Shown here: positions 1-7,473 of the stretch, piece by piece | Layout of the letters: each line of letters opens with the position of its first letter | Position numbering within the stretch: position 1 is the stretch's first letter | Source: Desulfobacteraceae bacterium Eth-SRB2 | Lineage (GTDB): Bacteria; Desulfobacterota; Desulfobacteria; Desulfobacterales; UBA11574 | Assembly: GCA_004193595.1 (NCBI GenBank) | Contig: RPGQ01000032.1 | Span: 1 to 37,421, forward strand | Length of the DNA: 37,421 bases | Direction: 5' to 3' | The notes under the pieces: generated by a model | Told to the model about the DNA's origin: nothing | Databases searched by the model: none | Seen by the model: the letters and a program-made list of their open reading frames with translations, nothing else | Program-made: the position numbers and the translations under genes

Positions 1-113
1 CGATGGCGGATCTGGTTCCAAAGCTCAATATCTCGCAGCCTGCGGTCAGCATAAGTGCTCGGCGTGGAGAACGAATAGCATCAGAAAATGGATATTCATT
101 GATGGATGAATAG
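1..113 (+). pseudogene. RAYT (Y1/HUH) transposase, C-terminal fragment
   Basis: The window opens inside an open frame (read from base 3) that ends at TAG 111-113. Its translation nearly matches the last 36 residues of the complete transposase at 6025-7032, including the helix-turn-helix-like stretch NISQPAV and the end GYSLMDE. Only this tail is in view, so it is either the 3' end of a full copy running off the window or a remnant. It is followed by the same type of terminal inverted repeat as the complete element, so it is a second, slightly diverged copy of the same element family. Confidence 0.8.
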
Positions 114-142
114 AAATTTATAATATAGGATGTCCCGGAAGT
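113..142 (+). repeat. Right terminal repeat of the partial RAYT element
   Basis: This stretch has the same layout as the right end of the complete RAYT element (7032-7064): AT-rich, then a G-rich core, then CCGGAAGT. The core differs (ggatgtcccggaag here, ggggcgtaccggaag there), so the two copies have diverged. The recombinase remnant starts directly after it. Confidence 0.6.
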
Positions 143-144
143 AT

Positions 145-236
145 GTGCGAGAAACTCTGGTACCGTTTTTTCGATTTTTGGATAGGGTATACCGGTGGCG
201 ATATTTTCAGGTATTATCCGGTGAAGCGTCAAAAAT
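145..236 (-). pseudogene. Tyrosine recombinase fragment (copy A)
   Basis: About 90 bp that align with the middle of the recombinase elements at 4.7, 8.2 and 10.0 kb. On the minus strand it encodes the linker after the SAM-like N-terminal domain (residues like RIIPENIATG and KIEKTVPEF). Both ends are lost: the RAYT right end abuts one side and the other stops in AT-rich DNA. It is a relic and cannot be functional. Confidence 0.6.
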
Positions 237-251
237 AAAACAACGGAATCA

Positions 252-299
252 GGTCTTCATTCTTCACATTGTGCCAAAAAACTGTGAAGAATGAAGACC
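252..299. repeat. Perfect 17-bp inverted repeat (hairpin)
   Basis: GGTCTTCATTCTTCACA at 252-268 and its exact reverse complement at 283-299 enclose a 14-nt loop. There is no T-run directly after the right arm and no intact gene just upstream, so a classical terminator is not supported. It could be an intergenic palindromic repeat of the kind mobilised by RAYT transposases, since a RAYT end lies about 110 bp away, but no second copy was seen in this window. Confidence 0.6.
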
Positions 300-608
300 C
301 CTGGCTGTTCCCAAGTCATCTACAGATATGTTCATTTCATATCACCTCCGAAAAAAAAATGATTTATTTTACAATAGTTGAATCATGAATTCAAGCGCTA
401 TCCTGAAAAAATTCGATACGCATATCGTAAGCAAGCGTCTTTCCAAACGTCGGGTAAATTACTTTTCTGATTTCTCCGCCTCTGTTATCAAGAATATTTC
501 ATGAAAATTTTCACCCCTCGGGCTGGTATGTATAAAATACATCTTGATAAAATCTTTGAAACTTAATAATATTTTTGAAAAACATTTGGGGACATCGAAA
601 TTTAAAAG
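300..608. other. Non-coding stretch, nothing recognised
   Basis: AT-rich sequence with stops in all frames. I see no gene, RNA or repeat that I can name. Confidence 0.5.
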
Positions 609-800
609 TTGCAGCCGGAGGCTCAACGACAGGTTGTTGACTTCATCGCTTTTCTGAAAACACGTTACAGGCGATCTCAGGAAGAAAAATGATCCAGACG
701 AACAAATCTCGTTAATGAGCCATTTATTGGGATATGGAAAGATCGTGAAGATATGAAGGACAGCGGTATGTGGCTTCGAAATATTCGCAAAAAAGAATGG
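609..800 (+). pseudogene. Type II antitoxin remnant (DUF2281/VapB-like)
   Basis: The frame from 609 reads LQPEAQRQVVDFIAFLKTRY, then after an in-frame TGA at 690-692 continues as NEPFIGIWKDREDM and ends with NIRKKEW. This is the usual layout of short antitoxins whose N-terminal motif is PEAQ..V.DFI.FLK and whose C-terminal half is EPFIGMW.DREDM, normally followed by a VapC/PIN toxin. Here a stop lies directly upstream (603-605), there is no start codon or ribosome site, an internal stop is present, and no PIN toxin follows. It is a decayed antitoxin that has lost its partner. The family assignment rests on motif memory. Confidence 0.65.
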
Positions 801-1310
801 TGTTCAACGGGTTGAAGCTGGTAAAAGGAAAATTTGTTTACACAACCGATACTGATTCGTAGTGTTAGATCATACGAAGTTAACTGGAATCAAAGTAACA
901 TTGTTGGCGGGATCGGTTGCATGATCTCGGGATGTGGTTATTCGGTATACATTTCATGGTTGCCGGTGGATTATGAGTCTCGAAAGGCGGTTTTAGTACC
1001 TGCTTTTTCCCTTCCTGCTGTTTGTTCCAAAAGCGATTACTTATCCCCGCATTGATGTAATGCCTTAAATAGGGATGGGAGAGGTTATAACATAATCAGG
1101 AAAATTTTGAATGATTCTCATCTATATTAACGCAGAAGAAAAATATGACGGGGAATAATATTTTTGATTTAGAGGGATTGGAACACTTTCCCGACGAACC
1201 CTTGAAAAGCTATTGAGCCTATTAGTGTTGACACCCATTTTAATGTCCGACATAAATTTTACTTGAAATACAAACACCTATTTATACCCAACTCTTAAAT
1301 TGGAGATTTA
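801..1310. other. Intergenic region without a supported gene
   Basis: A 73-codon open frame (834-1055) has no recognisable motif, no convincing ribosome site and unusual composition, so I do not call it. A short frame near 1144 (MTGNNIFDLEGLEHF) has no support either. The only clear signal is the ribosome binding site GGAG at 1302-1305 for the next gene. Confidence 0.5.
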
Positions 1311-2723
1311 ATGTGCGAATGTAAAAAAGCCAGCGAGGAGGGCAAGAAAAAATCCGACTGCAAGGTAGACGGTATAAAAAAGGATTGCCCTCTGACCGGA
1401 AAAATAGAGATCATAAAAATTAAGGTGACGGTTGACGCCGCAGACAATAAAGCCATTATGGATGATCCGAGTAAAAAGGTTGTCGTGAAGGCTGTCGTAA
1501 CTTATAAGGACTCCAGCGCGGCGGACGCCCTTGACACTCTTCCGCCGAAAGTGGCCTTTACTTTCAGCGACCCTGCCTCGGACAATACGGCCAAAACCGA
1601 TTCATATAAATATACCGCTTCTGATTATTTAGGGAAGAAAAACGACGCCGACGCCCTTCATTGGGAGCAGCACCCGGGGTTTGCCGCCTCAACCACGGAC
1701 GGTTACAAAACCAATGGAAAAGCGGCGCTTAAGGTTATCGGTGAAACCAAAACAGCCGAGTCCAAAATTTATTTTATCCCCTCGGGTGTAGGCGGAGACG
1801 ACTTCAAAATCAGAACCGCAGTCCATAAACCGGGAGGCGCCGTTGAGCTTGTCCACGACGAGAGCGACACATTGACGGTTTGGCGGTCCGTCACATTTGA
1901 TAAAATTTACGAAATGGATGGCGAGACACATGTATCCACCAATGCCACCACCGTCAAGATCTCCCCGGTGTTCAATCCCGCTTTTGTCAAATATTCGGCC
2001 GGAATGCGCAATCCACTGGACGCGTCCAAAAGTGTAAAATATATCGGCTTGTGGAAAGATAATGCGACCCCTCAGGAGTCATGGGCGACAATACAGGCCA
2101 AAAAAGCCGACGAGACACCCACGGCGCAAGAAATGACCGATGCAAAATACGCCGGAGCCAACGACGTTCTCGTGAGCAAGCGCAACACAGCACGGAACAA
2201 GATAATCGCCAAAGCTCAGAAATGGGCTGATCGAATTGACAGTGCATTTGTGACGGCCCGAGATAAATGGGTAACCGATGCCAGTATTCCTGGGAATGCC
2301 TTGGTGGGAATCCGATATTATCACCCCAAATACTCCGATGGCGGCGGGAATCATCAAACTAACGAATGGAAACTCGGAGAGGCATCGGTTCCGGCATGGC
2401 TGCGGGTCGGGGCTTTTGCCAAAAGTGGCGGAGGCCATCATTATACCAATTTGGACCCCGACGGCCTGTGGGCCGGATGGGTCGGACTTTCACACGGCAA
2501 CGGCATCGTCACTATTCCAAAAGGTCGTCCGGCGCCCGCTACGACCCAGACAATCCGTCATGAGGCGGGGCATGCCACGAAACATACGTTCAAACGCGAG
2601 GTTTTCGGGCCCAGTCTCGATCACTCGGCCTCCAATACCGGTATTATGTATTATTCGTCAGCCATGGGAGGAACGACCTTCTCAGCCAGGGAAAAGAAAA
2701 TTTTAAGGGGTATAAACCCCTGA
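1311..2723 (+). CDS. Putative zinc metallopeptidase toxin/effector
   Basis: A 470-residue protein with a C-terminal zinc-peptidase signature: HEAGH at residues 417-421, further histidines at 425 and 438 as candidate third ligands, and a GIMYY stretch (444-448) placed like the Met-turn of metzincins. The spacing does not match the canonical HExxHxxGxxH, so the subclass is uncertain. The N-terminus has four cysteines (2, 4, 17, 26) and many lysines, followed by a long region of Ig-like beta-rich character (about residues 30-220). There is no signal peptide, so export would need a dedicated apparatus such as a type VI-like system (inference). GGAG at 1302-1305 supports the ATG. The next gene starts 11 bp after the stop, which suggests coupling and a shared job. 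The role as a toxin is inferred from this three-gene context. Confidence 0.6.
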   Translation: MCECKKASEEGKKKSDCKVDGIKKDCPLTGKIEIIKIKVTVDAADNKAIMDDPSKKVVVKAVVTYKDSSAADALDTLPPKVAFTFSDPASDNTAKTDSYKYTASDYLGKKNDADALHWEQHPGFAASTTDGYKTNGKAALKVIGETKTAESKIYFIPSGVGGDDFKIRTAVHKPGGAVELVHDESDTLTVWRSVTFDKIYEMDGETHVSTNATTVKISPVFNPAFVKYSAGMRNPLDASKSVKYIGLWKDNATPQESWATIQAKKADETPTAQEMTDAKYAGANDVLVSKRNTARNKIIAKAQKWADRIDSAFVTARDKWVTDASIPGNALVGIRYYHPKYSDGGGNHQTNEWKLGEASVPAWLRVGAFAKSGGGHHYTNLDPDGLWAGWVGLSHGNGIVTIPKGRPAPATTQTIRHEAGHATKHTFKREVFGPSLDHSASNTGIMYYSSAMGGTTFSAREKKILRGINP

Positions 2724-2734
2724 AATGAAATGTC

Positions 2735-3418
2735 ATGATCAAGCCTTTTTTATTCTTTCTAACAGCGCTTTGTTTAGCCGGAATATACGGAGATTCGCCT
2801 ATGCATATCAATTTTACCAAAACCAATTTTGTACTCGGGGAAACTGTCCCGGTGATAATTATCTATGAAAATGCGTCTGATAAAAAACTTGTCAGACCGG
2901 ATCCGTCCGAATCCCTGGACGTCGTCATGCATGTAGTGGACAGTCAAAATAAAGAAGATCTCAATTACACCATGGGAATGTTGAAGACCACCGTGATCGA
3001 TATGGCTTCCGGCCAATTTGTCGACGAGATGCCGAAAATCAAGGATATTGAAATCGCTCCGGGCGCCTCATACAGTTTTAGTTCGGATATCCACGAGCGA
3101 GTATATCTCCGCCCCGGGAAATTCGATTGTTTTGCATCCGAAAACAAAACCGAGTCGGACCATGTCCAGATCCGGATAGATTTTACAAAGGCGTCGGTGG
3201 ATTATTTGGCGTCCATCAGCATGGATCAGGGAAAAGAATACGGGCGCAGGGAATGGGCCATGGACTGGATTGGAAAAATATACCCCCCATACCAGTTGAA
3301 AATTCCTGTTGCAGGCGATTCCGAAAGTACGAGATTGAACCATGAAAAATACAATAAGCAAAAATACGATGAATTCCTTAAATGGTGGCATGCTAACCGA
3401 AAAAGTATTGAATTCTAA
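2735..3418 (+). CDS. Exported protein, possible immunity protein
   Basis: A 227-residue protein starting with a typical signal peptide (MIKPFLFFLTALCLAG), with cleavage likely near residue 19 (IYG/DS). No proper lipobox is present. The mature part is beta-rich with a region around residues 25-130 that resembles Ig-like domains (LGETVPVIIIYENAS), and ends in a basic, tryptophan-rich tail. I do not recognise a family. It begins 11 bp after the metallopeptidase gene without a clear ribosome site, consistent with translational coupling. Export to the periplasm right behind a putative secreted peptidase fits an immunity protein that guards the cell envelope, but an accessory role is equally possible. 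Confidence 0.5.
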   Translation: MIKPFLFFLTALCLAGIYGDSPMHINFTKTNFVLGETVPVIIIYENASDKKLVRPDPSESLDVVMHVVDSQNKEDLNYTMGMLKTTVIDMASGQFVDEMPKIKDIEIAPGASYSFSSDIHERVYLRPGKFDCFASENKTESDHVQIRIDFTKASVDYLASISMDQGKEYGRREWAMDWIGKIYPPYQLKIPVAGDSESTRLNHEKYNKQKYDEFLKWWHANRKSIEF

Positions 3419-3542
3419 AATGGTCGCCTTGATGCGTCGGCGTCCGAAATGTATCTTGCGATGAACGGCCGTTGAAAAGAAAACATGATTCGGAGATATG
3501 TAACTATTTGAAAACTGAGTCGAGTAAAAAAGAGGAGGAAAA

Positions 3543-4316
3543 ATGCTGGTCATTCGCGCCGAACAGGCCGAAGCGCTAAAAGTCGCTGCAGTTAATAATT
3601 TCGTAAAAAGCATGGTTGCGCATATAAAGGAGTTTTTCCCGAATCATTTCAGGGTGTTTACAGGAAAAGGCGCTCACGTGGTTGCTGAATATGCCGTAAA
3701 ACGCGCTCGACGTCACGATTTCGTCACAGAACGGAATGTCTGTCTTTACTTAAATGTGATGCTAATTTTAGGAAGCAACTTCGACGATGATCCGCAACTC
3801 GGATGGACGACGAGGATTCTCAAGGATGAGGATATAACGGATCCATCCGACCGGGCGGATATTCTTATGGATAAGACGCTGGAATATTTCGATGTCATTG
3901 CCGGTGTCAACAATCGTCAAATCAACAGAACTTTTTTGAAACTCGACAGGGAGTTTTCAAAAGCAGTGTCCGCGCCTTCTCAAGGCCCTTTCGAAGCAGA
4001 CGCCCGCAATTTACTTAAATGGATCAATCCGAACAAGTATGAAGCCGTGGGTGATAAAAGCATTCGGGAGTTAATAGAAATAGGGATGGATTCGGCGAAC
4101 CAGTACGAAGTTTTTTCGGAAAGCGGTATGCTCCTGTATATATCCCTGATGTTTATTCTCGGGAGTGGTTTTGACCGGGATCCCCAGGCGCCATGGGCTA
4201 AAAAGGACCTGAACGACCCCAACATTGAAACTGGAAACGAGCGGGCCGACCAACTTTTAAAAGATTTCATGTCCAACCTGAAGCTCTTTTTGAAAAATTA
4301 CCATTCCACGGCCTAA
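3543..4316 (+). CDS. Effector-associated protein with two tandem repeats
   Basis: A 257-residue cytoplasmic-looking protein with a strong ribosome site (GAGGAGG) just before the ATG. It contains two copies of one domain. Copy 1 (about residues 1-115) has LYLNVMLILGSNFDDDP followed by a tryptophan and a second acidic segment ending in RADILMDKTL. Copy 2 (about 140-250) has LYISLMFILGSGFDRDP, PWA and RADQLLKDFM. The copies are clearly homologous but diverged. From memory, single-domain proteins with the LMF.LG..FD.DP..PWA signature occur next to secreted effectors in type VI-like gene clusters, which would suit an adaptor or chaperone. This link is recollection, not a search. It lies 124 bp after the exported protein on the same strand. 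Confidence 0.55.
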   Translation: MLVIRAEQAEALKVAAVNNFVKSMVAHIKEFFPNHFRVFTGKGAHVVAEYAVKRARRHDFVTERNVCLYLNVMLILGSNFDDDPQLGWTTRILKDEDITDPSDRADILMDKTLEYFDVIAGVNNRQINRTFLKLDREFSKAVSAPSQGPFEADARNLLKWINPNKYEAVGDKSIRELIEIGMDSANQYEVFSESGMLLYISLMFILGSGFDRDPQAPWAKKDLNDPNIETGNERADQLLKDFMSNLKLFLKNYHSTA

Positions 4317-4382
4317 AGGAAGCGGATATCCTCATTTAATTATCTTGAATTATTCGGCATTGCCGGTTTAATAGTATTTACT

Positions 4383-4487
4383 ATGGACTCCATCTTCCCT
4401 GATTATTTGTGGCCCTCATCCGCGAATTCAGGCAAACAGACGGCGATGATGGGCATGGAGGTGGTCGCCAATGCGCCGAATGCGTGA
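4383..4487 (+). CDS. Short open frame, possible gene remnant
   Basis: A 34-codon frame (MDSIFPDYLWPSS...) that continues upstream in frame through a hydrophobic stretch without another ATG. Its stop codon TGA touches the boundary of the recombinase element at 4488. It may be the 5' remnant of a gene cut by that element or just a chance frame. No family recognised. Confidence 0.2.
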   Translation: MDSIFPDYLWPSSANSGKQTAMMGMEVVANAPNA

Positions 4488-4519
4488 ATGGTGTCAAAGC
4501 CTGAATTGTGAATTAAAAT
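4488..4519. repeat. Boundary repeat of recombinase element, copy 1
   Basis: One of five related copies of an about 30-bp sequence (form ATGGTGTCAAAGC...GAATTAAAA) at 4488-4519, 4832-4862, 7954-7985, 9782-9807 and 9813-9846. Copies 1 and 2 bracket recombinase copy B as direct repeats 344 bp apart. Confidence 0.6.
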
Positions 4520-4535
4520 ATTTATTAATATAATA

Positions 4536-4841
4536 TCAAATTGTTATCTTTTCATAAAAACCTATCTTTGTGGTTATATGTAACATGATGATGATAAGAT
4601 TTCTCAGTTTTAAAGATGAATCTGGCTGTTCATTGAAATTGCAAACTAAGGGGTTGTATTGGTCAGGTGTGAGCAATTGAGGAACTGTTTTTTCGATTTT
4701 TGGATAGGGTATACCGGTAGCGATATTTTCAGGTATGATCCGGTTAAGCGTCAAAAAATGGTAAAATTGCCTTAGAGTCCAGACCCGGGATTTTGTAACA
4801 TGAATTGAGGGAGCATTGAAGTCGGCTGTGAATGGGGTCAA
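4536..4841 (-). pseudogene. Tyrosine recombinase N-terminal fragment (copy B)
   Basis: A minus-strand frame encoding the second half of a SAM-like core-binding domain (HVTKSRVWTLRQFYHF), the linker NIATGIPYPKIEKTVP and the beginning of the catalytic domain (LTPDQYNPL, then LRNLIIIMLHITT). In XerC/D-type recombinases the next residues should contain the first catalytic arginine (TGLR..E); here homology stops right after ITT, exactly as in the other copies, so all catalytic residues are missing. The N-terminal end is cut at FTADF by the boundary repeat at 4832-4862. It is a non-functional remnant, but its sharply defined ends look like a unit that was copied. Confidence 0.65.
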
Positions 4842-4862
4842 ACCTTGATTATTGATTAAAAT
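4832..4862. repeat. Boundary repeat of recombinase element, copy 2
   Basis: Direct repeat of the sequence at 4488-4519 with several mismatches (GTCAAACCTTGATTATTGAT). It is most similar to the copy at 9782-9807. Confidence 0.6.
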
Positions 4863-4929
4863 GAATTGACACTTCTCATGGATGTTGCTAATAGTTCAAT
4901 ATGGACAGACCATTACGCATAGAATTTAA

Positions 4930-5858
4930 AGGACAGTGGGGTCGGGTAGAAATACGGCGCGCTCAGCTTTAGGTGGAGAGTTTCCATTATGCACCCTTTC
5001 GGTTTGTGCAGTGGGTTCCTAATTCAACCATGACTAACGTTTCCGCAAGCCCCCCTCTCATCCCCCGGACAGTCGGATTTCCCGAGTCCGGTTGGCAGCA
5101 ATGGCATTTCCCCAGAACCCTTCCCATTTAACCCGGAGCTTAAGCTCTCGCACACATACACCCCTTGATTAGATGGTTTGATCTCTGGCTCGACCGTCTT
5201 TTTATGTCTCCACTGTTTACCCGGCACAGTGTCCGGTCAGTGTTTCCTATGACTGCCCGCCATTTACCGAGAGCCCCTTTGCCCGCTCAAGGTGTTACCT
5301 CTTGTGGCGCGGTGTTTAACACCACGTCAGGGAGCATTACCACCCCTTCATAGCTCTTACAGGCTCATGCGCCAGGCCAAATTCCTCTTGCCACCTCGAT
5401 TTCACTCTTGAAAAGCAAGTCTTTGCAGGTTGTTGCGAGTCCCTGCTGGAAGATAGCCTTTCCCGACATTATCTCTGCAATCCTTGCGTAGGTGCTTGGA
5501 CCCCTGCCCCGCAGCGTCCCTTCAGTGCATTTGCTCGCTTCTTCCTGAAGGACAACGGCCTCACCTTAGACGTCAGAGGTTCGGCACGCCAGAACTGTCC
5601 CTATAATGCAACTTCAACAGGGTTATTTTTCTCGAGGCTGCAGTCATTCCTTTATGTTCAGGCTCCCACGCTCGATAGACCCCCCAGGTTGCACCCACCG
5701 CTAAAGCTAATCTTTAGGGCGGCCGGGCCGTTACACCACGCATAGCCCGGTTGGTTACCTGCCCCGGGATGTGGCATCACTACGTATCCGACACGAGCAA
5801 CTGATACGGCTGGACTTTCACCAGCTGGATTGCAGCCTTGTCGGCTGCTCCGACGTCC
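4930..5858 (-). ncRNA. Group II intron-like RNA without reverse transcriptase ORF
   Basis: A roughly 930-bp GC-rich block with no long ORF and dense pairing potential on the minus strand. Read 5' to 3' it contains GGTGAAAGTCCAGCC, GGGGCAGGTAACCAACCGGG, GTGGGAGCCTGAACATAAAG and GGGACAGTTCTGGCGTG, then much later ends in CTACCCGAC at 4931-4939, a 3' end I associate with bacterial group II introns. These blocks resemble the domain I-III scaffold of such introns. The reverse transcriptase normally carried in domain IV is absent, and a clean domain V hairpin was not found, so the 3' part may be degenerate. The 5' boundary is approximate. It interrupts no recognisable gene here. The identification is from motif memory and needs a covariance-model search. 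Confidence 0.55.
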
Positions 5859-5960
5859 ATTAATATATAAATACAAAAAAACTTAAGGATGAAATTGGCG
5901 ACTAATTTATGAACTAATGGACGTTATATATTAAAATAACAAAAGGTTATACCTGAATCA

Positions 5961-5993
5961 GATTTCCGGGACGCCCCTAAAAATATAAGTTTC
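5961..5993 (+). repeat. Left inverted repeat of RAYT element
   Basis: GATTTCCGGGACGCCCCTAA followed by an AT-rich tail. It pairs with 7032-7064 with only a few mismatches over 33 bp. Confidence 0.8.
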
Positions 5994-6024
5994 TATTTTA
6001 TCTGATATATGATAGGGTTTTGTT

Positions 6025-7032
6025 ATGCCACGTAACGCCCGTATTGATGCTCCCGGTGCCCTTCATCATATTATCGTAAGAGGCATTGAGCGAAGAAAAA
6101 TATTTAATGATGACGTCGACAGGATTAATTTTCTGGATCGGCTGGGGAAGGTGCTTTCAGAAACCCATACAAAATGTTTTGCATGGGCTCTGATTCCCAA
6201 CCACTTTCACCTTTTATTGCGCACAGGTGCTTGTCCGCTTTCCACTGTTATGCGCAGGCTTCTAACCGGACATGCCATGAATTTTAACCGTCGGCATCGT
6301 CGAAGCGGCCAGCTTTTTCAGAACCGTTACAAATCTATTCTTTGTCAAGAGGATACCTATCTATTGGAACTTGTCCGGTATATTCACCTTAATCCGATTC
6401 GGGCAAGGCTGGTTACAGACATAAAAGCACTGGACAAATACCCTTTTTGCGGGCACGCTGTTATCATGGGGAAAAAGAAAAAAGAGTGGCAAGATGATGC
6501 GTATGTTCTGAAACTGTTCGATAAAAAGAGATCAACTGCGCGGCGACGTTACAAAATATTTGTTCAGAAAGGCATCCAAGAGGGCAAGCGTCCCGAACTC
6601 ACCGGAGGAGGACTCATCCGAAGCAGCGGCGGCTGGTCTGTGATCAAGTCTCTACGGCGGGCAAACATCCACTTTAAAAGTGATGAACGTGTGCTTGGCG
6701 ATTCTGATTTCGTTGAGAGGGTTTTAAAGGCTGCCGATGAGTTTCTTGAACGCAAATACCAGCTAAAGTCGCAAGGCTATGATATAGATAAACTCGCTGA
6801 TCGGGTGGCTGAGATTTTTTCCATTAAACCGGAAGAAATATTTCAGCCCGGAAAGCAACCGGTAAAAGTCAAAGCAAGAAGCCTTTTGTGTTACTGGGCG
6901 GTCAGGGAGCTGGGGGTTACGATGGCGGATCTGGCTCCAAAGCTTAATATCTCGCAGCCGGCGGTCAGTATGAGTGCTCGGCGTGGAGAGCGAATAGCAT
7001 CAGAAAATGGATATTCACTGATGGATGAATAG
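6025..7032 (+). CDS. REP-associated tyrosine transposase (RAYT, Y1/HUH family)
   Basis: An intact 335-residue single-strand transposase of the IS200-like group. The HUH metal-binding motif is PNHFHLLL with His60 and His62, and the catalytic tyrosine is Tyr119 in RYIHLNPIRARLV. Other family marks are RNARIDAPGALHHIIVRG at the N-terminus and FQNRYKS at residues 99-105. The C-terminal third (about 230-335) adds a helical domain with a helix-turn-helix-like segment (VTMADLAPKLNISQPAVS) similar to the DnaA-like C-terminus often joined to this family. RAYTs act on palindromic repeats; here the terminal repeats at 5961 and 7032 are the likely substrates. ATG 6025 is 64 bp from the left end. All catalytic residues are present, so it may be active. 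Confidence 0.9.
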   Translation: MPRNARIDAPGALHHIIVRGIERRKIFNDDVDRINFLDRLGKVLSETHTKCFAWALIPNHFHLLLRTGACPLSTVMRRLLTGHAMNFNRRHRRSGQLFQNRYKSILCQEDTYLLELVRYIHLNPIRARLVTDIKALDKYPFCGHAVIMGKKKKEWQDDAYVLKLFDKKRSTARRRYKIFVQKGIQEGKRPELTGGGLIRSSGGWSVIKSLRRANIHFKSDERVLGDSDFVERVLKAADEFLERKYQLKSQGYDIDKLADRVAEIFSIKPEEIFQPGKQPVKVKARSLLCYWAVRELGVTMADLAPKLNISQPAVSMSARRGERIASENGYSLMDE

Positions 7033-7064
7033 AATCTTATAATTTTAGGGGCGTACCGGAAGTC
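7032..7064 (-). repeat. Right inverted repeat of RAYT element
   Basis: Reverse complement reads GACTTCCGGTACGCCCCTAA plus an AT-rich tail and matches the left repeat. Confidence 0.8.
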
Positions 7065-7080
7065 ACTTTTGTAATCATTC

Positions 7081-7141
7081 TCCATCATGAAACACCCATT
7101 AATAAAAGGCAAACTGCGCTAACTGCGGGGTTTGTTGGTTA
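7081..7141 (+). repeat. 61-bp direct repeat, left copy
   Basis: Identical to 8521-8581 apart from one base (position 7089, g versus t). The two copies bracket higBA and recombinase copy C. The similarity continues weakly about 10 bp further left (aatcat versus gatcat), up to the RAYT right end. In the right copy the repeat lies upstream of the recombinase gene, so it may be the recombinase 5' flank duplicated rather than an attachment site. Confidence 0.85.
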
Positions 7142-7150
7142 TATTTTTTA

Positions 7151-7179
7151 TTGACAAATATCTCGATATGAGATAGATT
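7151..7179 (+). promoter_or_regulatory. higBA promoter with operator palindrome
   Basis: TTGACA at 7151-7156 and TAGATT at 7174-7179 are spaced by 17 bp. Between and into the -10 lies the palindrome TATCTCGATATGAGATA (7159-7175), with 6-bp arms and a 5-bp centre. An operator in this place suits autorepression by the antitoxin, as in other higBA-type operons. The expected transcript start is about 7186, which is the A of the higB ATG, so the toxin message may be leaderless. Confidence 0.65.
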
Positions 7180-7185
7180 CCTTTC

Positions 7186-7473
7186 ATGCACATAATCTCC
7201 CGAAAGCGCTTACTTGAATTTGCAAAAAAGCATCCTGATTGTTCTGCCGCGCTTGAATCCTGGTATCGGATCGTCAAACGTACTGATTTCAATTCAATTG
7301 CCGAACTCCGACAGACTTTTCCGAGTGCTGATAAAGTCGGCAATTTAACGGTTTTTAATATGGGTGGCAATAAGGCTCGTTTGATTGCAGCCATACACTA
7401 CAATACTCATCGGGTTTATATTCGGCATGTTTTTACCCATAAAGAATATGATCGAAGATCTTGGAGGAAATAA
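7186..7473 (+). CDS. higB: HigB-type mRNA interferase toxin
   Basis: A 95-residue RelE-superfamily toxin of the HigB type, which cleaves mRNA on the ribosome. Family marks are MHIISRKRLLEFAKKHPD at the start, the W-Y pair in LESWYRIVKR, FNMGGNKARLIAAIHY in the core strands and VYIRHVFTHKEYDRR near the end; the latter contains the conserved basic and aromatic residues of the active site. Length is normal. No Shine-Dalgarno precedes the ATG and the predicted promoter places transcription start at or beside it. Toxin first, antitoxin second is the usual higBA order. The stop overlaps the higA start (TAATG). Confidence 0.88.
   Translation: MHIISRKRLLEFAKKHPDCSAALESWYRIVKRTDFNSIAELRQTFPSADKVGNLTVFNMGGNKARLIAAIHYNTHRVYIRHVFTHKEYDRRSWRK

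Larger units (their letters stand above)
5961..7064 (+). mobile_element. Complete RAYT element with terminal inverted repeats
   Basis: The transposase gene 6025-7032 is flanked by 33-bp imperfect inverted repeats, 5961-5993 and 7032-7064, that share TTCCGG and ACGCCCCTAAAA. The right repeat begins at the last base of the stop codon. A second right end of the same type lies at 113-142, so the family has at least two members here. The element sits between the group II intron-like RNA and the higBA cassette, only a few bases from the 61-bp direct repeat that starts at 7081. Confidence 0.8.

Noticed and set aside
834..1055. 73-codon open frame between remnants
   Set aside because: No ribosome site, no recognisable domain, odd composition; more likely chance.
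3068..3613. 181-codon minus-strand frame
   Set aside because: Shadow of the exported protein gene and the start of the repeat protein, both of which have better start signals.
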